Of a DNA stretch of 64,000 nucleotides, positions 45,089-54,194 are shown in pieces. The notes beneath the pieces are model-generated. The model was given only the letters and a program-made list of their open reading frames with translations, ran no database searches and was not told where the DNA came from. The translations under genes and the position numbers were made by a program. How positions within the stretch are numbered: position 1 is the first letter of the stretch; each line of letters opens with the position of its first letter. Origin of the DNA: Sinorhizobium alkalisoli (lineage in GTDB: Bacteria > Pseudomonadota > Alphaproteobacteria > Rhizobiales > Rhizobiaceae); assembly GCF_008932245.1 (NCBI RefSeq), contig NZ_CP034909.1, forward strand, positions 2,741,001 to 2,805,000, read 5' to 3'.

Positions 45089-46927
45089 ATGCCTGCCTAT
45101 CGCTCTCGCACCACCACCCACGGCCGCAACATGGCCGGCGCCCGCGGCCTCTGGCGCGCGACGGGCATGAAGGACAGCGATTTCGGCAAGCCGATCATAG
45201 CGGTGGTCAACTCGTTCACACAGTTCGTTCCCGGCCACGTGCATCTGAAGGATCTCGGCCAGCTTGTCGCGCGCGAGATCGAAGCGGCGGGCGGCGTCGC
45301 CAAGGAATTCAACACGATCGCCGTCGATGACGGCATCGCCATGGGCCATGACGGCATGCTCTATTCGTTGCCCTCGCGCGAAATCATTGCGGACAGCGTC
45401 GAATATATGGTCAATGCCCATTGCGCCGACGCCATGGTCTGCATCTCCAATTGCGACAAGATCACCCCCGGCATGCTGATGGCCTCGCTCCGGCTCAACA
45501 TCCCCTCCGTCTTCGTCTCCGGCGGACCCATGGAAGCGGGCAAGGTGGTGCTGCACGGCAAGAAACACGCCCTCGACCTCGTCGACGCGATGGTTGCTGC
45601 CGCCGACGACAAGGTCTCCGACGAGGACGTCAAGATCATTGAGCGCTCCGCCTGTCCGACCTGCGGCTCTTGCTCCGGCATGTTTACGGCCAATTCGATG
45701 AACTGTCTGACGGAGGCGCTCGGTCTGTCGCTGCCGGGCAACGGCTCGACGCTGGCCACCCATGCCGATCGCAAGCGCCTCTTCGTGGAAGCCGGTCATC
45801 TGATCGTCGATCTTGCACGCCGCTATTACGAGCAGGACGATGCACGCGTGCTGCCGCGTTCGGTCGCGTCCAAACAGGCGTTCGAGAACGCCATGGCGCT
45901 CGACATCGCTATGGGCGGTTCGACCAACACCGTGCTGCACATCCTTGCCGCGGCCTATGAAGGCGAGGTTGATTTCACCATGGACGACATCGACCGCCTG
46001 TCACGTAAGGTGCCGTGCCTGTCGAAGGTTGCGCCCGCAAAGGCGGACGTGCACATGGAAGACGTGCATCGCGCCGGTGGCATCATGTCAATCCTCGGTG
46101 AACTCGACAAGGGCGGCCTCATCAACCGCGACTGCACGACCGTGCACAGCGAGACGCTCGGCGATGCCATCGACCGTTGGGACATTACCCGCACCACGAG
46201 CGAGACGGTGCGCGACTTCTTCCGTGCCGCGCCCGGCGGCATCCCGACCCAGGTGGCCTTCAGCCAGGCTGCCCGTTGGGAGGAACTCGACACCGACCGC
46301 AAGAACGGCGTCATCCGCTCGGTGACGCATCCCTTCTCCAAGGATGGGGGCCTCGCGGTCCTTAAGGGGAACATCGCGCTCGACGGCTGCATCGTGAAGA
46401 CCGCCGGCGTCGACGAAAGCATTTTGAAATTTTCCGGTCCGGCACGCGTTTTCGAAAGCCAGGACGCCGCGGTCAAGGCAATCCTCGGCAACGAGATCAA
46501 GGCCGGCGATGTCGTGGTCATCCGCTACGAGGGGCCGAAGGGTGGGCCGGGCATGCAGGAGATGTTGTATCCAACCAGCTACTTGAAGTCGAAGGGCCTC
46601 GGCAAGGCCTGCGCCTTGATCACCGACGGCCGCTTCTCCGGCGGCACGTCCGGCCTTTCAATCGGCCACGTGTCGCCCGAGGCGGCGAATGGCGGCACGA
46701 TCGGGCTGGTGCGCGACGGCGACATGATCGACATCGATATCCCGAATCGCACGATCGGCCTCAGGGTCGACGAGACGGAACTCGCCTCCCGGCGGCAGGA
46801 GCAGGATGCCAAGGGCTGGAAGCCGGCCGAGCAGCGTAAGCGCCGGGTGACGACGGCGCTGAAGGCCTATGCCGCGTTCGCCACTTCCGCCGACCGCGGC
46901 GCCGTGCGCGATCTCGGCGATCGCTGA
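45089..46927 (+). CDS. ilvD: Dihydroxy-acid dehydratase
   Basis: A 612-residue Fe-S dehydratase, third common step of valine, isoleucine and leucine synthesis. Opening [20 protein letters not shown] and [20 protein letters not shown] are diagnostic. Cluster Cys lie in [13 protein letters not shown] and [19 protein letters not shown]; the active-site region [20 protein letters not shown] is intact. It is very like the enterobacterial type in length and motifs. GGAAG precedes ATG 45089. A terminator follows. The region upstream to the divergent cyclase (44833-45088) should hold both promoters. Confidence 0.97.
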   Translation: MPAYRSRTTTHGRNMAGARGLWRATGMKDSDFGKPIIAVVNSFTQFVPGHVHLKDLGQLVAREIEAAGGVAKEFNTIAVDDGIAMGHDGMLYSLPSREIIADSVEYMVNAHCADAMVCISNCDKITPGMLMASLRLNIPSVFVSGGPMEAGKVVLHGKKHALDLVDAMVAAADDKVSDEDVKIIERSACPTCGSCSGMFTANSMNCLTEALGLSLPGNGSTLATHADRKRLFVEAGHLIVDLARRYYEQDDARVLPRSVASKQAFENAMALDIAMGGSTNTVLHILAAAYEGEVDFTMDDIDRLSRKVPCLSKVAPAKADVHMEDVHRAGGIMSILGELDKGGLINRDCTTVHSETLGDAIDRWDITRTTSETVRDFFRAAPGGIPTQVAFSQAARWEELDTDRKNGVIRSVTHPFSKDGGLAVLKGNIALDGCIVKTAGVDESILKFSGPARVFESQDAAVKAILGNEIKAGDVVVIRYEGPKGGPGMQEMLYPTSYLKSKGLGKACALITDGRFSGGTSGLSIGHVSPEAANGGTIGLVRDGDMIDIDIPNRTIGLRVDETELASRRQEQDAKGWKPAEQRKRRVTTALKAYAAFATSADRGAVRDLGDR

Positions 46928-46952
46928 CCACCGCAATCGTCGACGCAAGGAT

Positions 46953-46974
46953 AAGGCTCCCGACGGGGCCTTTT
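46953..46974 (+). terminator. Intrinsic terminator of ilvD
   Basis: Stem AAGGCTCC (46953-46960) / GGGGCCTT (46965-46972), loop CGAC, followed by TT. One T-G pair. Lies 26 bases after the ilvD stop. Confidence 0.85.
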
Positions 46975-46989
46975 CATTGTTGGCATCGA

Positions 46990-47394
46990 TCACATGTGCC
47001 GCGTCTGAGCTGGCGGGTTCCACCAATTGTTATGCAAGCCGTCCATATATTGCACCGGCAGTTCCGCAAGCACGGCGGGATCGACGTCGTCCAGGCAGGC
47101 GACGTTGATGGAGACGAAGGCGCCATCGATCGCCTCGACATAACCATGGCCGTAGGGCGCCATGCCGCAGGCGGTGCAGAAGCGGTGATGGCCGCTCCTC
47201 GTGCCGAACTGATAATCGCCGATCCCCGCCTCCTCGCACAGCAATCGGAAATCCTCCGGCTTAATGGTCGCGCCCCAGTAGCGCAGCTTTGAACAATAGG
47301 AGCAGTTGCAGCGGCTGGTTCCGGCCTGAAGGTCGACATCGGCCTCGTAACGGATGCGGCCGCAATGGCAGCTGCCCTTGTAGGTCTGCTTCAT
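46990..47394 (-). CDS. GFA family (glutathione-dependent formaldehyde-activating-like) enzyme
   Basis: A 134-residue zinc protein of the GFA/CENP-V fold. Zinc Cys are in GSCHCGRIRYE, SRCNCSYCSKLRYW and HRFCTACGMAPYG. Family members handle glutathione adducts of formaldehyde or other electrophiles; substrate here is unknown. ATG 47394 has a perfect GGGAGGAG upstream (the frame runs on to 47427). It is divergent from a MarR regulator with palindromic operators between them (47433-47482), so it is very likely that regulator's target. Confidence 0.9.
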   Translation of the reverse strand: MKQTYKGSCHCGRIRYEADVDLQAGTSRCNCSYCSKLRYWGATIKPEDFRLLCEEAGIGDYQFGTRSGHHRFCTACGMAPYGHGYVEAIDGAFVSINVACLDDVDPAVLAELPVQYMDGLHNNWWNPPAQTRHM

Positions 47395-47432
47395 GATCGC
47401 TCCTCCCGAAGGGTTGCCAAGCCTCACTCAAT

Positions 47433-47450
47433 ATGACAATATATTGTCAT
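47433..47450. promoter_or_regulatory. 18-bp perfect palindrome, operator for the MarR regulator
   Basis: ATGACAATATATTGTCAT, fully symmetric, 39 bp from the GFA start and 36 bp from the MarR start. It covers the promoter zone of both genes. AT-rich 16-20-bp palindromes are typical MarR sites. Confidence 0.8.
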
Positions 47451-47468
47451 TATCCGTATACGCAGTAC

Positions 47469-47482
47469 GACAGCATGTTGTC
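47469..47482. promoter_or_regulatory. Second, imperfect operator half-repeat near the MarR start
   Basis: GACAGCATGTTGTC shares GACA..TGTC ends with the upstream palindrome and is symmetric at 12 of 14 positions. It ends three bases before the MarR start codon, so binding would also block translation initiation or elongation. Confidence 0.6.
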
Positions 47483-47485
47483 AAT

Positions 47486-47947
47486 ATGAATTCCAACCAG
47501 CGAACGCCCTCCGGCGATGCATTTGCCGAACTCGCAATCTCCGTGCTTCGTTTGGCGGGCCATTTGACCTCCGAAGGAGATAGGCTCGCCCGGCCGTCCG
47601 ACCAGACCAGCGCCCGCTGGCAGGTACTGGCGGCGGCCAGCCATGCGCCCATGTCGGTCGCCGATGCGGCTCGCATGCTCGGGCTCGCCCGCCAGGGGGT
47701 ACAGCGCATCGCTGACCTCCTCGAAGCGGAGGGGCTGCTCGCCTATCGGGACAATCCGGCTCACCGGCGGGCGAAGCTGATGATACCGACACAAAAGGGC
47801 GAGGCCGTCCTCGCCGATATCAGCAGCCGCCAGACCGCCTGGGCGAATGCACTCGGCGCCGAAATCGGCGAAGAGAGGCTGAGGCGGGCGACGGCACTGG
47901 TGAGCGACGTCATCACCCTCCTCAGTGACCGAAGGACACAACGTTGA
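47486..47947 (+). CDS. MarR family transcriptional regulator
   Basis: A 153-residue winged-helix repressor. LAISVLRLAGHLTSEGDRLARP (dimer helix), TSARWQVLAAASHAPMSVADAARMLGLARQGVQRIADLLEAEGLLAYRDNPAHRRAKLM across residues about 40-105 is the wHTH and wing. Usual MarR length. ATG 47486 lacks a ribosome-binding site (GTCAAT upstream), so translation may be leaderless or coupled to the operator. Divergent from the GFA gene; probably autoregulated. The ligand is likely a toxic electrophile or aldehyde, inferred only from the neighbour. Confidence 0.88.
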   Translation: MNSNQRTPSGDAFAELAISVLRLAGHLTSEGDRLARPSDQTSARWQVLAAASHAPMSVADAARMLGLARQGVQRIADLLEAEGLLAYRDNPAHRRAKLMIPTQKGEAVLADISSRQTAWANALGAEIGEERLRRATALVSDVITLLSDRRTQR

Positions 47948-48050
47948 ATGGCCACATTCCTCTGCCTGCGTGCCGGCACGTGACCACATCCGCAGGAAGG
48001 AACCTCCTCACCTCCAATGCGTTTTCAGAAGCCGAGACGGAGGATGAACT

Positions 48051-48551
48051 TTGGAGCAGCCGCCGATCCGCCCCGACGGACTACAGATTGACGAGCATCG
48101 CCCATTTCAGGAGAAGTTCTGGAAAGCGGAGCGGATCGGCTGGGCCGGCTTTGGTCTCCTTCTCCTTTTCGCCCTGCTTGGCCTAACGGGATCCGGAGGC
48201 GTCTTCTCGCGAATAACCATCGACTTCGGCGACGGATATGTCGACGTGCCCCGTTTCAGTCGGTGGCAGGCGTCGGACAGCCTGACCGCATCCTTGCCGC
48301 CGGGAGACAGCGAGCGCCGCTTCACCGTTGCCCCCGCATTCTTCCGCACGTTCCAGATCGAAGACATTGTACCGCCGCCCTTCGCCACCGAGAACGGGAG
48401 CGACGGCACCGTTTACCGCTTCCGATCCGATCCGGAGGCGCCCTTGGCACTCACGGTGCACCTTCGCGCTCAAGAGCCCGGCATTGCGAGCTATCGCGTA
48501 GGCGTCAACGGCGAGGCGATGCAGACCACGCGGACGATCGTCTGGCCTTAA
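48051..48551 (+). CDS. Hypothetical single-pass membrane protein, partner of DUF421
   Basis: 166 residues. The start is TTG with GGAGGA seven bases upstream. Residues 30-48 form one transmembrane helix (GWAGFGLLLLFALLGLTG). The rest is a soluble beta-rich domain (FSRITIDFGDGYVDVPRF, RFTVAPAFFRTFQIEDIVPPP, VGVNGEAMQTTRTIVWP). I do not recognise a named family, but I recall this type of protein next to DUF421 genes in rhizobia. It lies 150 bp before the DUF421 gene on the same strand. Confidence 0.7.
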   Translation: MEQPPIRPDGLQIDEHRPFQEKFWKAERIGWAGFGLLLLFALLGLTGSGGVFSRITIDFGDGYVDVPRFSRWQASDSLTASLPPGDSERRFTVAPAFFRTFQIEDIVPPPFATENGSDGTVYRFRSDPEAPLALTVHLRAQEPGIASYRVGVNGEAMQTTRTIVWP

Positions 48552-48701
48552 TGGCATGTCACCCAAATTTGTGCAGCGGTTTTGGGGACAACGACAGCAC
48601 CGGAACGAAAGAGCGCCGCACGCGACGCGCCGCGCTGCAAGCAGGCTCGCGTGGTTTCGCCCGTGGGACCGCTTTGGAAGCCTGGTTAGAGGGAGATTGC
48701 A

Positions 48702-49148
48702 ATGGATTCTGTTGCTCGCGGCGTTGCCATCTACGTCATCATGCTGATCGTCATGCGGCTCTCGGGCAGGCGCACGGTTGCGCAGCTGACGCCTTTTGAT
48801 TTCGTGCTGCTGCTCATCATCGCCGAGACAACGCAGCAAGCCCTGTTGGGCGACGATTTCTCGATCATGAACGCGACGATACTGATCCTCACCCTGTTCG
48901 GCGTCGATATCGCGCTGTCGTACATCAAGCAATGGTTCCCGAGGGCCGAATTGCTCATCGATGGCACACCGACGGTTCTCGTCTCGGACGGGGAAGTCGA
49001 CACCCATGCGCTGAAGAGCGCAAGAATCGGCATTGAAGACATCTTGACTGCTGCCAGGCAACAGCAGGGCCTCTACCGCCTGGACCAGATCAAGTTCGCC
49101 GTTCTCGAGGCGGACGGTGCAATCAGCATCGTGCCGCAGAAAACGTGA
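48702..49148 (+). CDS. DUF421 (YetF-like) membrane protein
   Basis: 148 residues. N-terminal hydrophobic helices (GVAIYVIMLIVMRLSG, TPFDFVLLLIIAETTQQALLG, MNATILILTLFGVDIALSYI) and a C-terminal cytosolic DUF421 domain (AELLIDGTPTVLVSDGEVDTHALKSARIGIEDILTAARQQQG in two halves). The motif R-R-T-V-A-Q-L-T-P-F-D is typical. The family function is unknown; YetF-like proteins of Bacillus spores are known. AGGGAG upstream of the ATG. Probably co-expressed with the preceding membrane protein. Confidence 0.9.
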   Translation: MDSVARGVAIYVIMLIVMRLSGRRTVAQLTPFDFVLLLIIAETTQQALLGDDFSIMNATILILTLFGVDIALSYIKQWFPRAELLIDGTPTVLVSDGEVDTHALKSARIGIEDILTAARQQQGLYRLDQIKFAVLEADGAISIVPQKT

Positions 49149-49167
49149 TTGTTCCGAGCCGCCGCGG

Positions 49168-49635
49168 CTAACCATCCGCATTGGACGCATGCGTCGCGGC
49201 AAGAAGGTCGGCGCGCAAGCGCTTCGAACCGCCTTCGCCAAGTTGCTCGTCGAGCGCCCGATGTGTTTCCTTCCAGACCGGCACGGCCTCTGCCAGCAGG
49301 CGTTCGCCATCCGCAGTCAGCCGAATGCGGCGCTGCCGCCGGTCGCCCGGATCGACGAAGATCTCGACGAGGTCGCGGCGATCCAGCGGCTTCAGGGCTG
49401 CAGTCAGTGTCGTGCGGTCCATAGCGAGCAACGCGGCTACCGCACCGACGGTCGGCGGGTCAGGTCGGTTGAGCGACATCATCAGCGAAAATTGTCCGTT
49501 CGTCATACCAAACGGCCGCAGTGCCTCGTCGAAGCGGCGGCCGAGCGCCCGCGCGGCGCGCTGGACGTGGAGGCAGAGGCAGGTATCCCTGACGTGCGAA
49601 GTGGTGGTAAAAGGAATGAGTGATGACTTTGACAT
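49168..49635 (-). CDS. MarR family transcriptional regulator (second)
   Basis: A 155-residue MarR-type repressor. HVQRAARALGRRFDEALRPFGMTNGQFSLMMSLNRPDPPTVGAVAALLAMDRTTLTAALKPLDRRDLVEI spans dimer helix and recognition helix; VDPGDRRQRRIRLTADGE is the wing. The start codon overlaps the left arm of the palindromic control site, and no ribosome-binding site is visible, so the mRNA may be leaderless. It is divergent from the DUF899 gene at 49793, the most likely target. Confidence 0.9.
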   Translation of the reverse strand: MSKSSLIPFTTTSHVRDTCLCLHVQRAARALGRRFDEALRPFGMTNGQFSLMMSLNRPDPPTVGAVAALLAMDRTTLTAALKPLDRRDLVEIFVDPGDRRQRRIRLTADGERLLAEAVPVWKETHRALDEQLGEGGSKRLRADLLAATHASNADG

Positions 49636-49670
49636 AGAGCAGTAATGTTGATATCAACGTAATATGTCAA
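49629..49670. promoter_or_regulatory. Nested palindromic control site between MarR and DUF899 genes
   Basis: Outer inverted repeat TTGACATA (49629-49636) / TATGTCAA (49663-49670); each arm reads as a -35 box TTGACA on its strand. Inner perfect palindrome GTTGATATCAAC (49647-49658) lies in both promoter spacers. One dimer bound at the centre would shut both promoters. Confidence 0.75.
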
Positions 49671-49792
49671 GCGCGTCTCCAGACGCCAAGAGCATGCGGT
49701 TGACCCCAGGACCTATGAAATTCACCAGTCGTCACACCGCCTGGTTGGCTGCATTATTCGCAATAATCGGATGGACCGGAGGAGGAACGGAC

Positions 49793-50518
49793 ATGAGACC
49801 GAACCACGCCGTCGTATCGCAGGAGGAATGGCTGAACGCCCGCAGGTCGCTTCTCGCGCTCGAAAAGGAGCACACCCATCTACGCGACAAAGTGAATGCC
49901 GAACGTCAGGCCCTGCCCTGGGTGAAGCTGGACAAGACCTACAGTTTCGAAACCCGTGACGGCTTGAAGAGCCTCGCGGACCTCTTCGATGGACGCAGCC
50001 AGCTTCTTCTCTACCATTTCATGTTCGGCAAGAACTGGCAGGCCGGCTGCCCAAGCTGCTCCTTCCTCGCCGATCATTTCGATGCGACCCTGCCCCACCT
50101 CAACCATCATGACGTCACATTGGTGGTCGCCTCGAATGCTCCGGTCGAAAAGATCGAAGCATATCGCCAGCGGATGGACTGGCACTTTCCTTGGGTCTCG
50201 TCTCACGGCAGTGATTTCAACCGTGATTTCCACGTGTCCTTCACGCCGGCGGAAATGGCGCTCGGCAAGGTCAGCTACAATTTCACTGAGATCGACAGCA
50301 AGGATGCCCATGAAGAATTGCCGGGCCTGAGCGCCTTTTACAAGGACGAGGACGGAACCGTCTATCACACCTACTCCACCTATGCGCGCGGCCTCGAGGA
50401 ACTGGTCAGCACCTTCATGCTGCTCGATCGCGCGCCGAAGGGCCGCAACGAAGGGACGACCATGGACTTCGTCCGCCGGCACGACGAATACGACGAGGAG
50501 CCGCGGCGGCGGGCCTGA
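49793..50518 (+). CDS. DUF899 family thioredoxin-like protein
   Basis: A 241-residue protein of the DUF899 family. Signs are VSQEEWLNARRSLLALEKEHTHLRDKVNAERQALPWVKLDK in two blocks at residues 7-48, LYHFMFGKNWQAGCPSCSFLADHFD (a CPSC site in a thioredoxin-like fold) and GLSAFYKDEDGTVYHTYSTYARG. The role is unknown. I chose ATG 49793 because GGAGGAGG lies eight bases upstream. A longer frame starts at 49664, at the expected transcription start of the divergent promoter, and would add a hydrophobic N-terminus. Confidence 0.85.
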   Translation: MRPNHAVVSQEEWLNARRSLLALEKEHTHLRDKVNAERQALPWVKLDKTYSFETRDGLKSLADLFDGRSQLLLYHFMFGKNWQAGCPSCSFLADHFDATLPHLNHHDVTLVVASNAPVEKIEAYRQRMDWHFPWVSSHGSDFNRDFHVSFTPAEMALGKVSYNFTEIDSKDAHEELPGLSAFYKDEDGTVYHTYSTYARGLEELVSTFMLLDRAPKGRNEGTTMDFVRRHDEYDEEPRRRA

Positions 50519-50608
50519 AGAAGAACCATCCGGGACGGAACCCGTCGTCGCCTCCCGGCGTTTTCCGGCGGCGGCGACGGAGCGCCCATTTTTTCTCGGG
50601 AGAAAGAA

Positions 50609-51082
50609 ATGCATGCAGAGCCTCAGGAGGAGCACCGCTGGCTTGAACAATTGCTCGGCGAGTGGACGGTGACGTCGCAGGATCCCGCCGGAACCGCACC
50701 ATCGGCTGATGCATGGGTGGAGAATGTCCGCTCGCTCAATGGCCTCTGGATCGCTTGCGAAGGCAAGGGAACGATGCCGGACGGAAAGCCCGGCCAGACC
50801 TTGATGACACTCGGCTTCAATCCTTCGACGGGTCGCTATGTCGGCACCTGGGTCGGCTCGATGATAAACCACATGTGGATCTATGACGGCGAGATCGAAG
50901 ACGACGGCCGGACCCTTGCCCTCAATTGCGAGGGACCGGACTTCGAAAATCCCGGCAGGACCGCCAGATATCAGGACAGGATCACGCTGATCGATTCCAA
51001 CCGGCGCATCCTGACAGCCCGCGTTGAAACCGGCAGCGGCGACTGGAAGGACATCATGACGGCGGACTACCGCCGCCGTTAG
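50609..51082 (+). CDS. DUF1579 family protein
   Basis: A 157-residue small beta-barrel type protein, DUF1579. EEHRWLEQLLGEWTVTSQ (W-L-x-x-L-x-G-x-W), GLWIACEGKGTMPDG, MTLGFNPSTGRYVGTWVGSMINHMWIYDG and RITLIDSNRRILTA fit the family. Function unknown; it may bind a small hydrophobic ligand. GGGAG precedes the ATG. It is 90 bp after the DUF899 gene and 106 bp before a VOC gene on the same strand, a co-directional group often seen together in soil bacteria. Confidence 0.85.
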   Translation: MHAEPQEEHRWLEQLLGEWTVTSQDPAGTAPSADAWVENVRSLNGLWIACEGKGTMPDGKPGQTLMTLGFNPSTGRYVGTWVGSMINHMWIYDGEIEDDGRTLALNCEGPDFENPGRTARYQDRITLIDSNRRILTARVETGSGDWKDIMTADYRRR

Positions 51083-51188
51083 ACCGCCGGGACCGGCGCG
51101 GCGCAATCCGCCCCGGCCCAGACCATCACGGCGACGGTTCCGTCGCCGTCCAACAGCACATGTCCACGAAAAAACGGGAGGACCGACA

Positions 51189-51950
51189 ATGCACGGCAAA
51201 TTCGTCTGGTACGAATTGATGACGACGGATACGAAGGCGGCGGAGGCCTTTTACAAGAAGGTCATCGGCTGGAGCGCCCGCGATGCAGGAATGCCGGGAA
51301 CCGAATACACGCTCTTCTCCATCGGCGATCACCAGGTGGCTGGCCTGATGACCATGCCAGAAGGTGCGCTCGACATGAACGTGCCGCCGGCCTGGCTCGG
51401 CTACGTGGCCGTGGACGACGTCGACGCTGCCGCCGCCAAACTCACCGGCGAGGGCGGCACCGTTCATCGCGAGCCGGACGATATTCCCGGCATCGGCCGT
51501 TTCGCCGTCGTTACCGACCCGCATGGCGCCGCCTTCGCTCTTTTCACGGGAACCGGCGAACCGCCGCCGTCGCTCGACCAGATGGCGCCCGGAAACATCG
51601 GCTGGCACGAACTGATGGCCGGCGATCTCGACAGCGCCTTTGCTTTCTATTCGGAGCTGTTCGGCTGGACCAAGGACCAGGCGATGGACATGGGCGAGAT
51701 GGGCGTTTACCAGCTGTTCGCCCACAATGGACAAGCCATTGGCGGCATGATGACAAAGCCGAGGGACGTTCCCGCGCCCTATTGGCTTTATTATTTCAAC
51801 GTCGAAGCGCTCGACGCCGCGATCGATCGGGCGCGGTCCGAGGGTGCCCAAGTCGTGGTTGAGCCGATGGAAGTCCCCGGTGGCGCCTGGATCGTCCAGT
51901 GCACCGATCCGCAGGGTGCGCTTTTCGCGCTGGTCGCGCCGAAACGCTGA
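51189..51950 (+). CDS. VOC superfamily (glyoxalase-like) protein, two domains
   Basis: A 253-residue protein with two vicinal-oxygen-chelate modules: residues 1-122 (GKFVWYELMTTDTKAAEAFYKKVIGW ... DPHGAAFALFTGTG) and 130-252 (IGWHELMAGDLDSAFAFYSELFGW ... DPQGALFALVAPKR). It resembles the mycobacterial Cfp30B type. Substrate and metal are unknown. It may belong to a stress-linked group with DUF899 and DUF1579 controlled by the MarR at 49168, but this is inference. Confidence 0.87.
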   Translation: MHGKFVWYELMTTDTKAAEAFYKKVIGWSARDAGMPGTEYTLFSIGDHQVAGLMTMPEGALDMNVPPAWLGYVAVDDVDAAAAKLTGEGGTVHREPDDIPGIGRFAVVTDPHGAAFALFTGTGEPPPSLDQMAPGNIGWHELMAGDLDSAFAFYSELFGWTKDQAMDMGEMGVYQLFAHNGQAIGGMMTKPRDVPAPYWLYYFNVEALDAAIDRARSEGAQVVVEPMEVPGGAWIVQCTDPQGALFALVAPKR

Positions 51951-51998
51951 TCCGCTCCTGCTCCCCGGTCTCGAGGAACGATTTGTGACTGCCTGACT

Positions 51999-52919
51999 CT
52001 ACATGGCCGTGTCCGGCATCACCCGGGCATGGCTGGCGAGGAAATCCAAAACGGCGCGCACCCGAGAGGGGAGCGCGCCGCCCTGGCCAAGAAAGACGGC
52101 ATGAACCTCTTCCAGATCGCCCGGGTTCAATTCTTCGAGCACGGGAACGAGCCGGCCCATGCGCAGATCATCGCGCACCGTGAATTCGGCAAGCCGCGCC
52201 AGTCCTGCACCGGCGAGCGCCAGATGGCGCAGCCCCTCACCATCGCTTACCTGCACCGCCCCATTCGCCGGAATTATGATGGTTTCGCCATCCGCTTTGA
52301 TGGGCCAGCCGTCGACGGCGCGGGCGTAACAGAAACCAAGCCGATCATGCATCTTCAGTTCGTCGAGATTCGAGGGCGTGCCGAAGCGTTCGGTATAGGA
52401 CGGTGCCGCGACGATCATCATTCGCGTCGCCCCGAGCTTGCGCGCAATCAGCGTCGAGCTCTTTAAGGGACCTGCCCGCACCGCCACGTCGGCGCGCGCC
52501 TCCATCAAGTCAACCACCGCATCGGTCTGTACGATATCGAGGGTGACGGCCGGAAAGCGTGCCCGGAATTCGGGTATTAGCGGCATCAGGATATGGGTGC
52601 CGAAGGAGGCGCTGACATTCAATCGGACCCTGCCCGCCGGGCTTTCGCCGGCCGACGCGCAGCGCTCCGCCTCGTCGATATCGGCGAGGATGCGGGTCGT
52701 CCGATCGTAGAATGCGTGCCCTTCCGGTGTAAGCTGAAGGCTACGCGTCGATCGATTCACCAGGCGCACGCCGAGCCGTTCCTCAAGGCGCAGCACGAGC
52801 TTGCTGACGGCCGAGGGCGTCATGCGAAAATAGCGGGCTGCCGCAGAGAAGCCGCCAAGCTCAACTGCCTTGGCGAAGACCTCCATTTCGCCCGAGCGAT
52901 TGACCGACAGTCGAGACAT
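51999..52919 (-). CDS. LysR family transcriptional regulator
   Basis: 306 residues. N-terminal HTH (MEVFAKAVELGGFSAAARYFRMTPSAVSKLVLRLEERLGVRLVNRSTR over residues 12-60) and a C-terminal effector domain (RVRLNVSASFGTHILMPLIPEFRARFPAVTLDI, ADVAVRAGPL). It belongs to the large CrgA/DsdC-like subgroup acting on aldehyde or aromatic metabolism. Divergent from the aldo/keto reductase with about 104 bp between starts; it probably controls that gene. Effector unknown. Confidence 0.92.
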   Translation of the reverse strand: MSRLSVNRSGEMEVFAKAVELGGFSAAARYFRMTPSAVSKLVLRLEERLGVRLVNRSTRSLQLTPEGHAFYDRTTRILADIDEAERCASAGESPAGRVRLNVSASFGTHILMPLIPEFRARFPAVTLDIVQTDAVVDLMEARADVAVRAGPLKSSTLIARKLGATRMMIVAAPSYTERFGTPSNLDELKMHDRLGFCYARAVDGWPIKADGETIIIPANGAVQVSDGEGLRHLALAGAGLARLAEFTVRDDLRMGRLVPVLEELNPGDLEEVHAVFLGQGGALPSRVRAVLDFLASHARVMPDTAM

Positions 52920-53023
52920 GTGAATTCAACTCACAGATAATGTTCCTGCAGGCAGTCTATATCCAAAAAGTGACCGGCTCCATTGTCATGGAGAAATGAT
53001 GATGAGCACAAAGGAGTTTCGGA

Positions 53024-54058
53024 ATGGATTATCGACGGCTCGGTTCGTCAGGATTGAAGGTACCGGCGCTCAGTTTCGGCGCGGGCACTTTCGGCGGCAA
53101 GGGACCACTTTTCAGCGCCTGGGGCGCGACGGATGAAGTGGAGGCCCGCCGGCTCATCGACATCTGCCTCGAAGCCGGCGTCAATCTCTTCGACACGGCA
53201 GACGTCTACTCCGATGGCGCATCCGAGGAGATCCTGGGAGCGGCAGTCAAAGGACGGCGCGACAAGGCCATCCTGTCGACGAAGATATCGCTCCCGATCG
53301 GCGATGGTCCGAACGATGCCGGCTCGTCCCGCGCGCGCCTCGTCAACGGTGTGGAGGATGCCCTGAGGCGGCTCGGCACCGACTACGTCGACCTCATGCA
53401 ACTGCACGCCTTCGACGCCGGAACGCCAATCGAGGAGGTGCTTTCGACGCTCGACATGCTCGTGCGCTCCGGCAAGCTGCGCTATGTCGGCGTATCCAAT
53501 TTCGCCGGCTGGCAACTGATGAAATCGCTCGCGGCCGCCGACCGATATGGCTATCCTCGCTACGTTGCCAACCAGGTCTATTATTCGCTCGCCGGGCGTG
53601 ACTACGAGTGGGAGCTGATGCCGCTTGGCCTCGACCAGGGCGTCGGCGCCCTCGTCTGGAGCCCGCTCGGCTGGGGGCGGCTGACGGGCAAAATTCGCCG
53701 CGGCCAACCGTGGCCGGAGGGCAGCCGCCTGCACGACACGGCCGACTTCGGGCCGCCGGTGGACGACAAAAAGCTCTACGACATCGTCGAGGTACTGGAC
53801 GCACTCGCCGAGGAAACCGGCAAGACCGTGCCGCAAATCGCCATCAATTGGCTTCTCCGGCGCCCAACCGTCTCCAGCGTCATCATTGGTGCGCGCAACG
53901 AGGAGCAATTGCGGCAGAACCTCGGCGCGATCGGCTGGGCGCTCTCGACCGAACAAGTGTCGCGCCTCGATGCGGTGAGTGCAACGACGGCGCCCTACCC
54001 CTATTTCCCTTACTATCGCCAGACAGGCTTTGCGCACATCAACCCGCCGCCGGTCTGA
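53024..54058 (+). CDS. Aldo/keto reductase
   Basis: A 344-residue NADP(H)-dependent oxidoreductase, (beta/alpha)8 barrel. The catalytic tetrad is visible: Asp57 and Tyr62 ([11 protein letters not shown]), Lys87 (ILSTKISLP), His128 (LMQLHAFD). The C-terminal cofactor region [23 protein letters not shown] is typical. It matches the YdjG/GSP69-like subgroup. AAAGGAG lies upstream of ATG 53024. Probably reduces aldehydes under control of the divergent LysR regulator. Confidence 0.93.
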   Translation: MDYRRLGSSGLKVPALSFGAGTFGGKGPLFSAWGATDEVEARRLIDICLEAGVNLFDTADVYSDGASEEILGAAVKGRRDKAILSTKISLPIGDGPNDAGSSRARLVNGVEDALRRLGTDYVDLMQLHAFDAGTPIEEVLSTLDMLVRSGKLRYVGVSNFAGWQLMKSLAAADRYGYPRYVANQVYYSLAGRDYEWELMPLGLDQGVGALVWSPLGWGRLTGKIRRGQPWPEGSRLHDTADFGPPVDDKKLYDIVEVLDALAEETGKTVPQIAINWLLRRPTVSSVIIGARNEEQLRQNLGAIGWALSTEQVSRLDAVSATTAPYPYFPYYRQTGFAHINPPPV

Positions 54059-54194
54059 GGGGGCAGGAAGCCGGCCGCCGTGCGAAAGCCAGCCGCAACC
54101 GCCCAATGGTTTCAGCTTGCTTTCCTATTCGCATTGCACAAAAGTCCTCTCGAATGGCAGGCAAAGGGATCTGCCATCGAGGGGAAAACGCTGC

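Noticed and set aside
47393..47485. N-terminal extension of the MarR protein
   Set aside because: It covers the palindromic operators and the opposite strand's start region, so it is unlikely to be translated.
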